DNA of 64,000 nucleotides from Enterobacterales bacterium (GTDB lineage: Bacteria > Pseudomonadota > Gammaproteobacteria > Enterobacterales > Enterobacteriaceae). Both the position numbers and the translations under genes were made by a program. The stretch spans positions 124,001-188,000 of the forward strand of contig JAATFX010000020.1 of assembly GCA_015654925.1 (NCBI GenBank). Reading direction: 5' to 3'. Below the pieces are notes generated by a model, which was given only the letters and a program-made list of their open reading frames with translations, made no database searches and was not told the DNA's origin. This document shows positions 1 to 10,001 of this stretch, in pieces; position 1 is the first letter of the stretch; each line of letters begins with the position of its first letter.

Positions 1-1
1 G

Positions 2-511
2 CTGGGACAGCGGCTTAAAGCATCGGGGGACGGATGGATCGTGCCACCGGATGCCGCCGCCTATGATTTCGCCTTAATCCGCCTGACCAAAGTATTTAAA
101 AAAATCAAACCGCTGCCCCTGTGGCAAGGGGATACCCAGGAGCTGACGCTGCAGTTGAAGCAGGCCAATCGCCAGGTGACCCAGGCCGGCTATCCTGAAG
201 ATCATCTGGACACGCTCTATCGTCACCAGAATTGCCAGGTAACGGGCTGGGCGCAAACCGCCGTTCTGTCCCATCGCTGCAATACTCTGCCAGGCGACAG
301 CGGATCGCCGCTGATGTTGTATACGCTCACCGGCTGGCGGCTTATAGCCATCCAAAGCTCGGCCCCCCTGCCTAAAGATCGCTATCGGGCGGATAATCGC
401 GCGCTGGCGGTAACCGCAATCGGCAATGAATTGCAGGCCCTGGCCATCGATAGCCGGGAGACCCGACCCAAACCGGCCGGCGGAGCGGCATCCGTCGCCG
501 GCGCAAAATAG
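2..511 (+). CDS. Trypsin-like serine protease, C-terminal part (YdgD-like)
   Basis: The reading frame is open from the first bases of the window, so the gene starts upstream and only the last 169 codons are visible. The fragment carries two marks of the chymotrypsin (S1) fold: a YDFALIRL segment holding the catalytic Asp, and the GDSGSP motif with the nucleophilic Ser. The catalytic His would lie in the missing part. Cysteines near the Ser motif could form the usual disulfide, which fits an exported enzyme. Size and motif order suit the uncharacterised enterobacterial periplasmic protease YdgD, but without the N-terminus this is only the likeliest match. It converges on hrpA. Confidence 0.7.
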   Translation: MGQRLKASGDGWIVPPDAAAYDFALIRLTKVFKKIKPLPLWQGDTQELTLQLKQANRQVTQAGYPEDHLDTLYRHQNCQVTGWAQTAVLSHRCNTLPGDSGSPLMLYTLTGWRLIAIQSSAPLPKDRYRADNRALAVTAIGNELQALAIDSRETRPKPAGGAASVAGAK

Positions 512-589
512 CCCCGGCGCGGATACATCCGCGCACCGCCCCTGGCGGGCATCGCGGCGCCTGGCGGTTTTAGCGTCAAGCGCCGTTGG

Positions 590-3500
590 TTATGCCTGTA
601 TCTGCTCCATCGCCTGCATAATGCGTTTTTCCGAGATGGGATAAGGCGTGCCCAATTGCTGGGCAAAATAGCTTACCCGCAGTTCCTCAAGCATCCAGCG
701 AATCTCTTTGACATCCCCATCGTCACGCCTGATCGGCGGCAATTTATCCAGCCATTGCCGCCAGGCCTGCTGCGCCTGTTCGACTTTTAACATCTGCGCG
801 CGATCGCGGTGGACATCGTTTGCCAGTTTTTCAAGACGGCGCTCAATGGCCCGCAGGTAACGCAGGGTATCGGGCAAGCGCTTCCAGCCGTTGCCGGTAA
901 CGAAGCCCCGGTATACCAGGCCGCCCATTTGCGCCTTGATGTCGGATAGCGCAAGAGCCAGGCCGATATCCACGCGGCCTTTCAACCGTTTGTTAATGGC
1001 AAAAACCGCCGTCAGGATTTGCTCAACCTGCCCGGCAATCTCCACCACCGTGGGATTGAGATTGGCGCGCACATATTCTTGCAGAGCCGCATATTGCTCT
1101 TCGCGCCAGACCAGGCCGCCCTGCTGCTCCATAAGCTTATCGACGCCGCAGGTGATACAGTCGTCGATTAAGTCCATCACTTTGCCAAAGGGATTGAAAT
1201 AGAGTCCCAGCTTGGCTTTATTGGGCAGTTTTTCATGCAGATATTTTATCGGCGAAGGAATATTGATTAGCAGCAGGCGCCGGGTGCCGAGCCACATCGC
1301 CCGGCGCTGATCGTGCTCGGTTTCGAACAGACGAATGGCGACGCTGTCTTTTTCATCCACCAGGGCCGGATACGCTTTTAACGAGTAACCGCCCTTTTTC
1401 TGCTCGTAGCGTTCCGGCAAATCGCCGAAACTCCAGATATGCAGATCACGCTGCTCCAGCCCGTCATCCGCCACCGCGGAGAGGGTTTGCTGGACATTAT
1501 CCTTCAGCTTTAATTTGAGCGCGTCCAGATCCTTGCTCTCGCCAAGGGTTTTGCGTTTATCATCGATGACCCGGAAGGTCACTTTCAGATGGTCCGGCAC
1601 CTGGTCCCATTGCCAGGCATCGCGGTCGATGGTCACCCCGCTCATGCGCCGCAATTCGCGTTCCATCACGTCCAGCAACGGCCCGTCGGCAGGCGAGGCG
1701 CGGCCCAGCAAGGCTTCGGCATAATTTGGCGCCGGGACAAAGTTACGGCGTAACGACTTAGGCAGGGATTTTATCAGCGCGATAATCAATTCCCGCCGGA
1801 CGCCGGGAATTTGCCAGTCAAAACCGGCGCCGGTGACCTGATTAAGCACCGGCAAAGGAATATGCACCGTCACGCCGTCGGCGTCCGCGCCGGGCTCGAA
1901 CTGGTACGTCAGCCGCAGCTTGAGATTGCCCTGCTGCCAGGAATTCGGGTAGTCCAGGGCGCTGATGTCATCCGCCCCTTCTTTAATCAGCATGCTTTTT
2001 TCAAAGTTCAGGCGCTCGGGGTCCTGCCTGGACTCTTGCCGCCACCAGGTGTCGAAATGCTGCGCGGACACCACCTCCTGGCCGATGCGCCGATCGTAGA
2101 ACGCGAATAACGTTTCGTCGTCCACCAGGATATCCCGGCGGCGCGATTTATGCTCCAGCTCCTCCACTTCCCCCAATAAGCGGCGATTAGCGTGGAAGAA
2201 GGGGTGGCGCGTCTGCCAGTCCCCTTCCACCAGCGCATGGCGGATAAACAGCTCCCGGCATAATTCAGGGTCAATCTGGCCATAATTAACTTTGCGGCCG
2301 GTGACGATCGGCAAGCCGAGCAGCGTTACTTTTTCAATGGCGATAACCGCGCCGGCGGCTTTTTCCCAATGGGGTTCGCTGTAGCTATGTTTGACTAAAT
2401 GCTGCGCCAGAGGCTCGATCCATTCCGGATCGATGCGCGCGGCGATGCGCCCCCACAGGCGGGTGGTTTCCACCAGTTCGGCCACCATGGTCCATTTGGG
2501 CGGTTTTTTAAACAGGCCGGACCCGGGATAGATGGAGAACCGCGCGTTGCGCGCCCCGGTAAATTCCTGCTTATCCACATCTTTTTGCCCGATATGGGAA
2601 AGCAGGCCGGACAGTAGCGCGCAATGCAGGCCGCGATAATCCGCAGGCTGGGTATTCACCGGCAGTCCGAGGGTTTTTACCGTCTGGCGCAGCTGGGTAT
2701 AAACGTCCTGCCATTCCCGTACCCGCAGGTAGCTGAGGAAATCCGCGCGGCATTGGCGCCGGAATTGGCTGGAAGACAGCATTTTTTGCTGCTCTTGCAG
2801 ATAATCCCATAAATTAACGAAGGCGATAAAATCAGATTCTTTATCGGCAAAACGGCGGTGTTTTTCGTCCGAGGCCTGCTTTTTATCTAGCGGCCGCTCG
2901 CGGGGGTCCTGGATGGACAGCGCGGCGGCAATCACCATGACCTCGCGCACGCAGCCGTTATTGCGCGCTTCCAGCACCATTCGGGCCAGACGCGGGTCCA
3001 GCGGCAACTGCGCCAGTTGCCGTCCCAGCGGGCTGAGCCGGTATCCATGGGCGGATTCCTCCGCCAGCGCGCCCAATTCTTCAAGCAGCCGCACCCCGTC
3101 CTGGATATGCCGTTTGTCCGGCGCTTCCACAAAGGGAAACGCGGCGATATCCCCAAGCCCCAGGGCGGTCATCTGCAAGATGACCGAGGCCAGATGGGTG
3201 CGCAGAATTTCCGGGTCGGTAAACTCCGGACGCGAAAGGAAGTCTTCTTCCGAATAGAGCCGGATGCAAATCCCTTCCGACACGCGGCCGCAGCGCCCTT
3301 TGCGCTGATTGGCGGACGCCTGGGAAATGGGTTCGATGGGCAGCCGCTGCACCTTGGTGCGAAAGCTATACCGGCTGATGCGCGCGGTGCCCGGATCGAT
3401 GACATATTTAATGCCCGGTACGGTGAGCGAGGTTTCCGCCACGTTGGTGGCCAATACGATGCGCCGGCCGCTGTGGGACTGGAATACGCGGTTTTGTTCG

Positions 3501-4477
3501 CTGTTGGAGAGCCGGGCATAGAGCGGCAGCACTTCCGTATGGGGCAGGTCCAGCTTGTTCAGGCCGTCGGCGGTATCGCGGATTTCACGCTCGCCGCTCA
3601 TGAAAATCAGGATATCGCCGGGCGCTTCGCGGCTCAGTTCGTCCACCGCGTCGAAGATAGCCTGGGACTGGTCGCGCTCGTTTTCGTCCTCGATTTCCAC
3701 CATGGGCCGGTAGCGCACTTCCACCGGATAGGTGCGCCCGGAAACTTCGATAATCGGCGCGTTATTAAAATGCTTGGAAAAGCGCTGCGGGTCGATAGTG
3801 GCCGAGGTGATGATCACCTTTAAATCCGGGCGTTTCGGTAACAGCTGATGCAGGTAGCCGAGGATAAAATCGATATTCAGACTGCGTTCATGGGCTTCAT
3901 CGATGATTAACGTATCGTATTGCAGCAATTGGCGATCCTGCTGGATTTCCGCCAGCAGGATACCGTCGGTCATCAGCTTGACCAGGGTTTGGTCGCTGAT
4001 TTGATCGTTAAAACGTACTTTATAACCGACCGCCGCGCCCAAAGGCGTCGCCAGCTCCTGGGCGATGCGATCGGCGACGCTGCGCGCCGCCAGGCGGCGG
4101 GGCTGGGTATGGCCGATCAGGCCGGTAATGCCCCGGCCCAGCTCCAGGCAGATTTTGGGTATCTGGGTGGTTTTGCCCGAGCCGGTTTCACCGGCGATAA
4201 TCACCACCTGGTGATGGCGGATCGCCTGTAATATATCGGCCCGTTTTTGGCTGACCGGCAGGTTTTCCGGGTATGTAATGGCCGGACAGGCGGCCCGCCG
4301 GTTGGCCGCGCGCTGGGCCGAAGCCGCGATATCGGCGGCGATTTGTTCGGCGATGGCGGATTGTGCTGCCGGAGGGGTGACTTTCAGCGCCCCCTGCAAG
4401 CGGCGACGTAAAACTGTTTTATCGCGGAGCATGACTGACTCCAGCGAAGCGGACAGTGCCGCCAGCGATGACTTCAC
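590..4477 (-). CDS. hrpA: ATP-dependent RNA helicase HrpA
   Basis: A 1295-residue DEAH-box helicase, almost the length of E. coli HrpA (1300). Walker A GETGSGKT is at residues 96-103, DEAH at 193-196 and SAT at 225-227, followed by the helicase C domain, HA2/OB-fold regions and the long HrpA-specific C-terminal half. HrpA acts in the cytoplasm on RNA; in E. coli it has been linked to fimbrial mRNA processing and to rescue of stalled ribosomes. The chosen start is a GTG at 4477 preceded by AAGGAA at about seven bases. It is transcribed divergently from azoR, as in E. coli. No frameshift or missing helicase motif was seen. Confidence 0.97.
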   Translation of the reverse strand: MKSSLAALSASLESVMLRDKTVLRRRLQGALKVTPPAAQSAIAEQIAADIAASAQRAANRRAACPAITYPENLPVSQKRADILQAIRHHQVVIIAGETGSGKTTQIPKICLELGRGITGLIGHTQPRRLAARSVADRIAQELATPLGAAVGYKVRFNDQISDQTLVKLMTDGILLAEIQQDRQLLQYDTLIIDEAHERSLNIDFILGYLHQLLPKRPDLKVIITSATIDPQRFSKHFNNAPIIEVSGRTYPVEVRYRPMVEIEDENERDQSQAIFDAVDELSREAPGDILIFMSGEREIRDTADGLNKLDLPHTEVLPLYARLSNSEQNRVFQSHSGRRIVLATNVAETSLTVPGIKYVIDPGTARISRYSFRTKVQRLPIEPISQASANQRKGRCGRVSEGICIRLYSEEDFLSRPEFTDPEILRTHLASVILQMTALGLGDIAAFPFVEAPDKRHIQDGVRLLEELGALAEESAHGYRLSPLGRQLAQLPLDPRLARMVLEARNNGCVREVMVIAAALSIQDPRERPLDKKQASDEKHRRFADKESDFIAFVNLWDYLQEQQKMLSSSQFRRQCRADFLSYLRVREWQDVYTQLRQTVKTLGLPVNTQPADYRGLHCALLSGLLSHIGQKDVDKQEFTGARNARFSIYPGSGLFKKPPKWTMVAELVETTRLWGRIAARIDPEWIEPLAQHLVKHSYSEPHWEKAAGAVIAIEKVTLLGLPIVTGRKVNYGQIDPELCRELFIRHALVEGDWQTRHPFFHANRRLLGEVEELEHKSRRRDILVDDETLFAFYDRRIGQEVVSAQHFDTWWRQESRQDPERLNFEKSMLIKEGADDISALDYPNSWQQGNLKLRLTYQFEPGADADGVTVHIPLPVLNQVTGAGFDWQIPGVRRELIIALIKSLPKSLRRNFVPAPNYAEALLGRASPADGPLLDVMERELRRMSGVTIDRDAWQWDQVPDHLKVTFRVIDDKRKTLGESKDLDALKLKLKDNVQQTLSAVADDGLEQRDLHIWSFGDLPERYEQKKGGYSLKAYPALVDEKDSVAIRLFETEHDQRRAMWLGTRRLLLINIPSPIKYLHEKLPNKAKLGLYFNPFGKVMDLIDDCITCGVDKLMEQQGGLVWREEQYAALQEYVRANLNPTVVEIAGQVEQILTAVFAINKRLKGRVDIGLALALSDIKAQMGGLVYRGFVTGNGWKRLPDTLRYLRAIERRLEKLANDVHRDRAQMLKVEQAQQAWRQWLDKLPPIRRDDGDVKEIRWMLEELRVSYFAQQLGTPYPISEKRIMQAMEQIQA

Positions 4478-4706
4478 GATAGCTTTCCTTCATCTGCGGC
4501 CGGCTTACGCATAATGCCCCGGCCCGGAGATTGTTAACTGTTGCAGGTAGTTTACCATATCCCCGGCGGCGACTTTACGCGGCTTGCGGGTCATTCAATA
4601 AATTCGAACAAACAGCTCGAAATATTACGCTATCACTGCACGGGGTAACACCATAGAGTGCTTGTTATCGCCTAAAGGTCAATGACCTAAAAAGAACAAG
4701 GAATGA

Positions 4707-5315
<609 letters not shown>

Positions 5316-5366
5316 TAACAGATGTTATTGCCTACCCTCAAATTGGCAAAATTGTAGCACAGCGCC

Positions 5367-5391
5367 AACGCATCTTCGGATGCGTTTTTTT
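5367..5391 (+). terminator. Intrinsic terminator of azoR
   Basis: AACGCATC and GATGCGTT form an 8-bp stem with a stable TTCG tetraloop, followed directly by a run of T. It lies about 50 bases after the azoR stop codon. Confidence 0.9.
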
Positions 5392-5461
5392 ATTCCGTCC
5401 ATCGGGAGGCTGGCACGCTCTCCCTTGAACACGGCTTGCCGCAGGTCCGGTGCCTGCGGGT

Positions 5462-5689
5462 TCAGTGGTCGGCCGCCGGGGTATCCGGGCAGTTTTGGGC
5501 GGTTTGGCAGAGGGTGGGTTGCAGCAGCGCCGTGCTTTGTTTGTCCGCCTTTATGGTGATTTCATGCTCGATTTTGACGTTCATATTGATGGTGATCGGT
5601 TCTTTGGGCATCGCCAGTTCTATGCGCGGTACGCATGCGCTGGCGCTGGCCGCCAGCAATAATCCGGTAAGCTTATATCCTGATTTCAT
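5462..5689 (-). CDS. ynbE: YnbE family lipoprotein
   Basis: A 75-residue exported lipoprotein. The N-terminal hydrophobic stretch ends in a lipobox-like ASAC at residues 16-19, followed by the YnbE signature PRIE...PKEPITINMNVKIEHEI. In E. coli YnbE partners with YdbH in the envelope, forming part of a phospholipid transport bridge between the two membranes. Its ATG overlaps the ydbH stop as ATGA, so translation is probably coupled. After the conserved IKADK segment the tail (about 25 residues, with two Cys and several Pro) does not resemble the E. coli C-terminus as I remember it. The usual third gene, ydbL, is not visible downstream. Confidence 0.88.
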   Translation of the reverse strand: MKSGYKLTGLLLAASASACVPRIELAMPKEPITINMNVKIEHEITIKADKQSTALLQPTLCQTAQNCPDTPAADH

Positions 5690-8600
5690 TGATTTCCCCT
5701 TGCTGGCCGGACGGGCACGGTGGCTTGTTTTTCCAAGACTTGCTCCACATTGGTGCCAAAACGCAGGCTGCGCCAGAGCTGAAAGATGTTTTCTTCATGG
5801 CGGTAATTAAGCCTAACCTCGCGCTGGGCGTTAATCTGCGGGTTGGTGCCGATAATATGCGCCAGCATAACCATTTCTCCCTCTCGGCCGACGTCCACGT
5901 CGGCCCGCAATCGGGTTATTTCCATATAGCGCAGCCAGCCGATGGCCTCGCCGGTGGCAAGATTGCGGCTACCGATGGCATCGGCGAACTGTTTATCCAG
6001 GCGCAGGGCCATGACGCTGTCGTTGGCTATCCAGCCGTGACGGATATAGCCGCGCGCATCGTCGAAATGTAGCGGCAATTCGCCGCTGACGCGACCGGAA
6101 ATAGCAAACTGCTTGGGCTTGAGGGCGGTGATCAATTGGCTCATCTCGATGGAATCGACTTTCAGCACCGCGGCGTCGCGCTGCGGCAGGCTGAGCGGCG
6201 TAAGATGAATACTGCCGCCCAGCGTATCGACATCCACTCCGGTCAGGGTAAGCGGCCGCCGCTGGTCATATGGGTAATAGCCGCGCAGTCCCACCGCCAG
6301 GTTATTGAGCGCTACCGGCGTGGCGACCGAGTCAATGCGCAACGAGATCGGCTGTTTAACGCCCAATAGCCAGCGCTGGTCCTGCAGGCGATAGGAGAGA
6401 TCGAGCGCCACCCCATGCAGCCGGTTTTCATCCATCCAGATATCGCCGCGGCTCACCGAGGCGTGGCCGCCGGCCAGAAAACCTTGGCCGGCGGCGGCGG
6501 AAAACGCGCTTTGCGCATTAAATTCCCCGGCGCGCAACGTAATCTTTAAATTCGGTTCGAGCAATGTTTGAAATACCGCCAGGGGTTGTTTCGGCCACCA
6601 GGCCTGGCCGCGCAGGCGGGTGCCGTCCCAGCGGCCATTCAGGCGCACCGGGCCAATGGTTTGCCCCGCCCGGGCGGGGTTATTATCCGTCGCCGCCGCG
6701 CCGCTGGCCTCCGGATCGCCGGGTCGCACGCGGGCCTGTATCTGGCCGCGCCATAGGAAATTTTGCGGATCGCGCCCGGTCAGTTGGAGCGTCAGGGCCG
6801 GCCACGGTAAATATCCGCCGCGGGTAATGTCTATGCGGCGCGCATCAAGGCGCAGCGCGCCGGTCAGGGCCGGTTGCCGTTCGTCCCGGACCCAGCGCAG
6901 CGGCGACAGCAGCGACAAACGGGGCGTCACCACGTTGACCAAACCATAACTCAGGCGATTAAGCCCGCTGGAGAGTTCGCTCAGTTCTATGGTTTGCGCC
7001 AGCCATGAACCGCGCCCGCTGATATCCCACTGCGCGCTAAACGGCGCCAAATAGCCGCCGCCCCAGTATCGCCAGCGCCACTGCCCTTTATCCGGCAGGA
7101 AGTCGGTCGCCCGGCCGTCCATATGCAAGGTAAAGCGTCCATAATCGGTGGCGTCCGCCTGCAAGATGGCCTGCAGCCGGCCGCTGAGGCCGCGCGCCGA
7201 GAGCTGGACGCCCGCCAGCGGCAGACGGGCGCTGTTGATGTTGAGCAACGGGGAGACCGGTCCCACCACCCGCAGCAAAGCGCCGGGCAGCATGGCCAGG
7301 GTCGGGTCGGTAAGCAGACCGCGCAGCTGGCCTGGAATCGACGCGTACAGCGCTAAGTCACCCTGGTTGGCCGCGCCGGTAAAATGGAAATCGAGGGCAT
7401 TATCGACCAGGCGCAGCGGGCCAGGGCCGACGGTAAGCACCGCATTGGTTTTGCCGCGCAGTCCCTGGGTCAGCATATTCATGCGGGCGGTGATCGCCAG
7501 CGCCTGCTCCCCCGCCAGCCAGTTATTCAAGGTGACGGCGATATGGCCCGACAGGGGTTGGGTGGCATAAGGCCAGCGCCAATCGCCGTCGGTAATGAGC
7601 AAATCCGCGCCGACGATCCGCCAGGGCAAGCGCGCCAGTATAATCCCGCTGTGCGGCTCGGTGACCTGCAGCACTCCCTGGGTTTGCCGCCAGCTCAGCG
7701 TGGCGTCAAGGGGGATGCCGCCGGGCAGTATCAGCGCCGCATCGATTTGCCCTTGTTGCGGCGGCATGGCTACCTGCGGCGACAGCGTCATGGCGCCGTG
7801 CAGCGTTATCTGCCAGGCGCCGGAGCCGCCGCCGACCGCGGCCGCGGGGTCATCCCCGGCCGCTTTGCCGGGGCCGGCGACAGGCAATGCGTATGGGATA
7901 TTCCCAGGCATGGCGCCAGCGGGAATATCCGTCGCGCTGCCCGGGATAGTGGCAGGACTGGCGCCTGGCCGGCCCGTGGCGCCGCCTGGAATAAAACGCG
8001 CAACCGTGGCCAATATCGTGCTTGGCAGCGCGCTGGGCAAAGCGCCGCGGATACTTGCCGCCGAGGTAGCCGGCCTAATGCCGGCCATGGATTCCGGCAA
8101 GGCTTGCGCTACCGCGGCAAGCGGCGCCGCCTCTGCGCGCAGGGTAAATTCATCGATGGTTAGCTGTTGTTCCCGTAATTGCGCGGCCAGCGTCAGGCGT
8201 TCATTGTGATAACGCAGTTGCGCGCGGCCGGCAAGGTGCGTCAGGTCCAGACTGCCCGCATACCCTTGCCAGGGGGCTATCGTCAGGCGATCGATATGTA
8301 ATTCGGTCTGCGGTACGATGCGATCGAGGGAGGCCCAGGTCAATGGGGCACTGCCCGCCTGCGCGGGCGTGCTCGCCGCGCAGGCGGTATCCAGCGTAAC
8401 CTGGCCGGTGGTAAGGCGCCACACGCCGCCGCGGCGCCGGGCGCTGAGATCCTGACCCGTAAGCCAAACGCAGGTTGGCCGGTTGAGCGAGAGACCCGGC
8501 AGGGTGATCGCCCCGTTTTGCCAGCCGGGCCGGCCGTCAAGAACCACCCGTACATCGGCAGGCAGGGCCAGGCCGGCGACTACCGGCAGCCAGAACGGCA

Positions 8601-8730
8601 AAAAGTACCAGCCGACGGCCAGCGTTATCAGGAGCGCCGCCGGCATAACCAGGATAATACGGCCGGGTTTGCGTAAAAAAACGCCTACCCGCCTGATTCC
8701 GTGCCAAAAAGTGCCTGATACGCTGGTCAT
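5686..8730 (-). CDS. ydbH: AsmA-like intermembrane phospholipid transport protein YdbH
   Basis: A very large envelope protein of the AsmA-like family, which with TamB and YhdP moves phospholipids from the inner to the outer membrane. One N-terminal membrane anchor (about residues 24-46) is followed by a long beta-rich periplasmic part ending in a conserved segment next to ynbE. At 1014 residues it exceeds E. coli YdbH (879). Much of the excess is an Ala/Pro/Gly-rich stretch at about 211-304 without regular beta pattern. AAAGGA precedes the ATG. It is divergent from ldhA, as in E. coli, and translationally coupled to ynbE. Confidence 0.93.
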   Translation of the reverse strand: MTSVSGTFWHGIRRVGVFLRKPGRIILVMPAALLITLAVGWYFLPFWLPVVAGLALPADVRVVLDGRPGWQNGAITLPGLSLNRPTCVWLTGQDLSARRRGGVWRLTTGQVTLDTACAASTPAQAGSAPLTWASLDRIVPQTELHIDRLTIAPWQGYAGSLDLTHLAGRAQLRYHNERLTLAAQLREQQLTIDEFTLRAEAAPLAAVAQALPESMAGIRPATSAASIRGALPSALPSTILATVARFIPGGATGRPGASPATIPGSATDIPAGAMPGNIPYALPVAGPGKAAGDDPAAAVGGGSGAWQITLHGAMTLSPQVAMPPQQGQIDAALILPGGIPLDATLSWRQTQGVLQVTEPHSGIILARLPWRIVGADLLITDGDWRWPYATQPLSGHIAVTLNNWLAGEQALAITARMNMLTQGLRGKTNAVLTVGPGPLRLVDNALDFHFTGAANQGDLALYASIPGQLRGLLTDPTLAMLPGALLRVVGPVSPLLNINSARLPLAGVQLSARGLSGRLQAILQADATDYGRFTLHMDGRATDFLPDKGQWRWRYWGGGYLAPFSAQWDISGRGSWLAQTIELSELSSGLNRLSYGLVNVVTPRLSLLSPLRWVRDERQPALTGALRLDARRIDITRGGYLPWPALTLQLTGRDPQNFLWRGQIQARVRPGDPEASGAAATDNNPARAGQTIGPVRLNGRWDGTRLRGQAWWPKQPLAVFQTLLEPNLKITLRAGEFNAQSAFSAAAGQGFLAGGHASVSRGDIWMDENRLHGVALDLSYRLQDQRWLLGVKQPISLRIDSVATPVALNNLAVGLRGYYPYDQRRPLTLTGVDVDTLGGSIHLTPLSLPQRDAAVLKVDSIEMSQLITALKPKQFAISGRVSGELPLHFDDARGYIRHGWIANDSVMALRLDKQFADAIGSRNLATGEAIGWLRYMEITRLRADVDVGREGEMVMLAHIIGTNPQINAQREVRLNYRHEENIFQLWRSLRFGTNVEQVLEKQATVPVRPARGNQ

Positions 8731-8909
8731 GACATTCCTTTATTGTCCCAATGCCTGCAAGATACCATACTTATAAACAAGTCAATATTTTGGTGCATCG
8801 GCGCCGACCCGCACATTTATCCGTACCGGCCATCCGTGCCGGCAAGAACGGGGACGAAACGAAACGCGCCGCGCGCCGGTAACCTTGGGCCAAACTTATG
8901 GGGAAACAT

Positions 8910-9905
8910 ATGAAGCTAGCGGTCTATAGTACCAAAAACTACGATAATAAATATTTATCGCAGGTGAATGAGGATTTCGGTTTTGAACTGGAGTTTTTCG
9001 AGTTTCAATTAACCCCGCGCACCGCCAAAACCGCCGAAGGCTGCGATGCGGTCTGTATCTTTGTCAACGACGACGGCAGCCGGGATGTATTGCAGGCGCT
9101 GGCGGAATTGGGCGTGAAGATCGTGGCGCTGCGCTGCGCCGGTTTTGATAATGTGGATTTAGCGGCGGCCAAGGAGCTGGGTATCCAGGTGGTGCGGGTG
9201 CCGGCGTACTCGCCGGAAGCGGTGGCCGAACACGCCATCGGCCTGATGATGTGCCTGAACCGGCGCATCCACCGCGCATACCAGCGCACCCGCGACGCCA
9301 ACTTTTCCCTGGAGGGGCTGATCGGTTTTAATATGCATAACCGCACCGCCGGCGTGATCGGCACCGGTAAAATCGGCGTGGCGGCCATGCGTATCCTGAA
9401 AGGCTTTGGCATGCGTTTGCTGGCGTTTGACCCCTACCCTAATGCCCAGGCGTTGGAACTGGGCGCCGAGTATGTGGATCTCAAGACGCTGTTCGCCCAA
9501 TCCGATGTGATTACCCTGCACTGTCCGTTAACGCCGGAGAACCATCATTTGCTCGATCAGGCGGCCTTTGCGCAAATGAAAGACGGCGTAATGGTGATCA
9601 ATACCAGCCGCGGCGGCCTGATTGACTCACAGGCGGCAATCGAAGCGCTCAAGCAGCAAAAAATCGGGGCGCTGGGAATGGACGTCTATGAAAATGAACG
9701 GGATCTGTTTTTTGAAGACAACTCCAACGACGTGATCCAGGATGATGTGTTCCGCCGCCTGTCCGCCTGTCATAATGTGCTGTTTACCGGCCACCAGGCA
9801 TTTCTTACCGAAGAAGCGCTGACCAGCATCGGTGAAGTGACTTTGCAGAATCTGCTGCAATTAAGTAAAGGGGAACACTGCCCTAACCTGATCGGCGCGC
9901 AATAG
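8910..9905 (+). CDS. ldhA: Fermentative D-lactate dehydrogenase
   Basis: NADH-dependent enzyme that reduces pyruvate to D-lactate during fermentation in the cytoplasm. From the chosen ATG the protein has 331 residues (E. coli 329) and begins MKLAVYSTK like the family. The nucleotide-binding GTGKIG is at 151-156. Catalytic Arg, Glu and His are visible in NTSRGG (Arg 234), YENERD (Glu 263) and TGHQAF (His 295). An ATG four codons upstream is possible, but GGGGA is correctly spaced only for the start at 8910. The next E. coli gene, hslJ, is missing here and a foreign-looking gene pair takes its place. Confidence 0.97.
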   Translation: MKLAVYSTKNYDNKYLSQVNEDFGFELEFFEFQLTPRTAKTAEGCDAVCIFVNDDGSRDVLQALAELGVKIVALRCAGFDNVDLAAAKELGIQVVRVPAYSPEAVAEHAIGLMMCLNRRIHRAYQRTRDANFSLEGLIGFNMHNRTAGVIGTGKIGVAAMRILKGFGMRLLAFDPYPNAQALELGAEYVDLKTLFAQSDVITLHCPLTPENHHLLDQAAFAQMKDGVMVINTSRGGLIDSQAAIEALKQQKIGALGMDVYENERDLFFEDNSNDVIQDDVFRRLSACHNVLFTGHQAFLTEEALTSIGEVTLQNLLQLSKGEHCPNLIGAQ

Positions 9906-9927
9906 CAATTTAGTTCTTGCTTCACTT

Positions 9928-9961
9928 TCCGGCTCCGACAGGCAATCGAAAAGGAGCCGGA
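9928..9961. terminator. Hairpin between convergent ldhA and the unknown gene pair
   Basis: TCCGGCTCC and GGAGCCGGA form a perfect 9-bp stem around a 16-base loop in the short gap between two converging genes. No clear T-run follows on either strand, so terminator function is a guess. Confidence 0.4.
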
Positions 9962-10001
9962 CTGACGGAAATTGATTTTCCCTCTGGACAAAATTTACCG
10001 C

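Noticed and set aside
3017-3823. Plus-strand frame of 268 codons opposite hrpA, and similar long antisense frames opposite tyrR, mppA, sapB, the PTS gene and the YdeP-like gene
   Set aside because: Each lies fully inside a confidently identified gene on the other strand, shows the low-complexity composition of GC-rich shadow frames and has no family resemblance.
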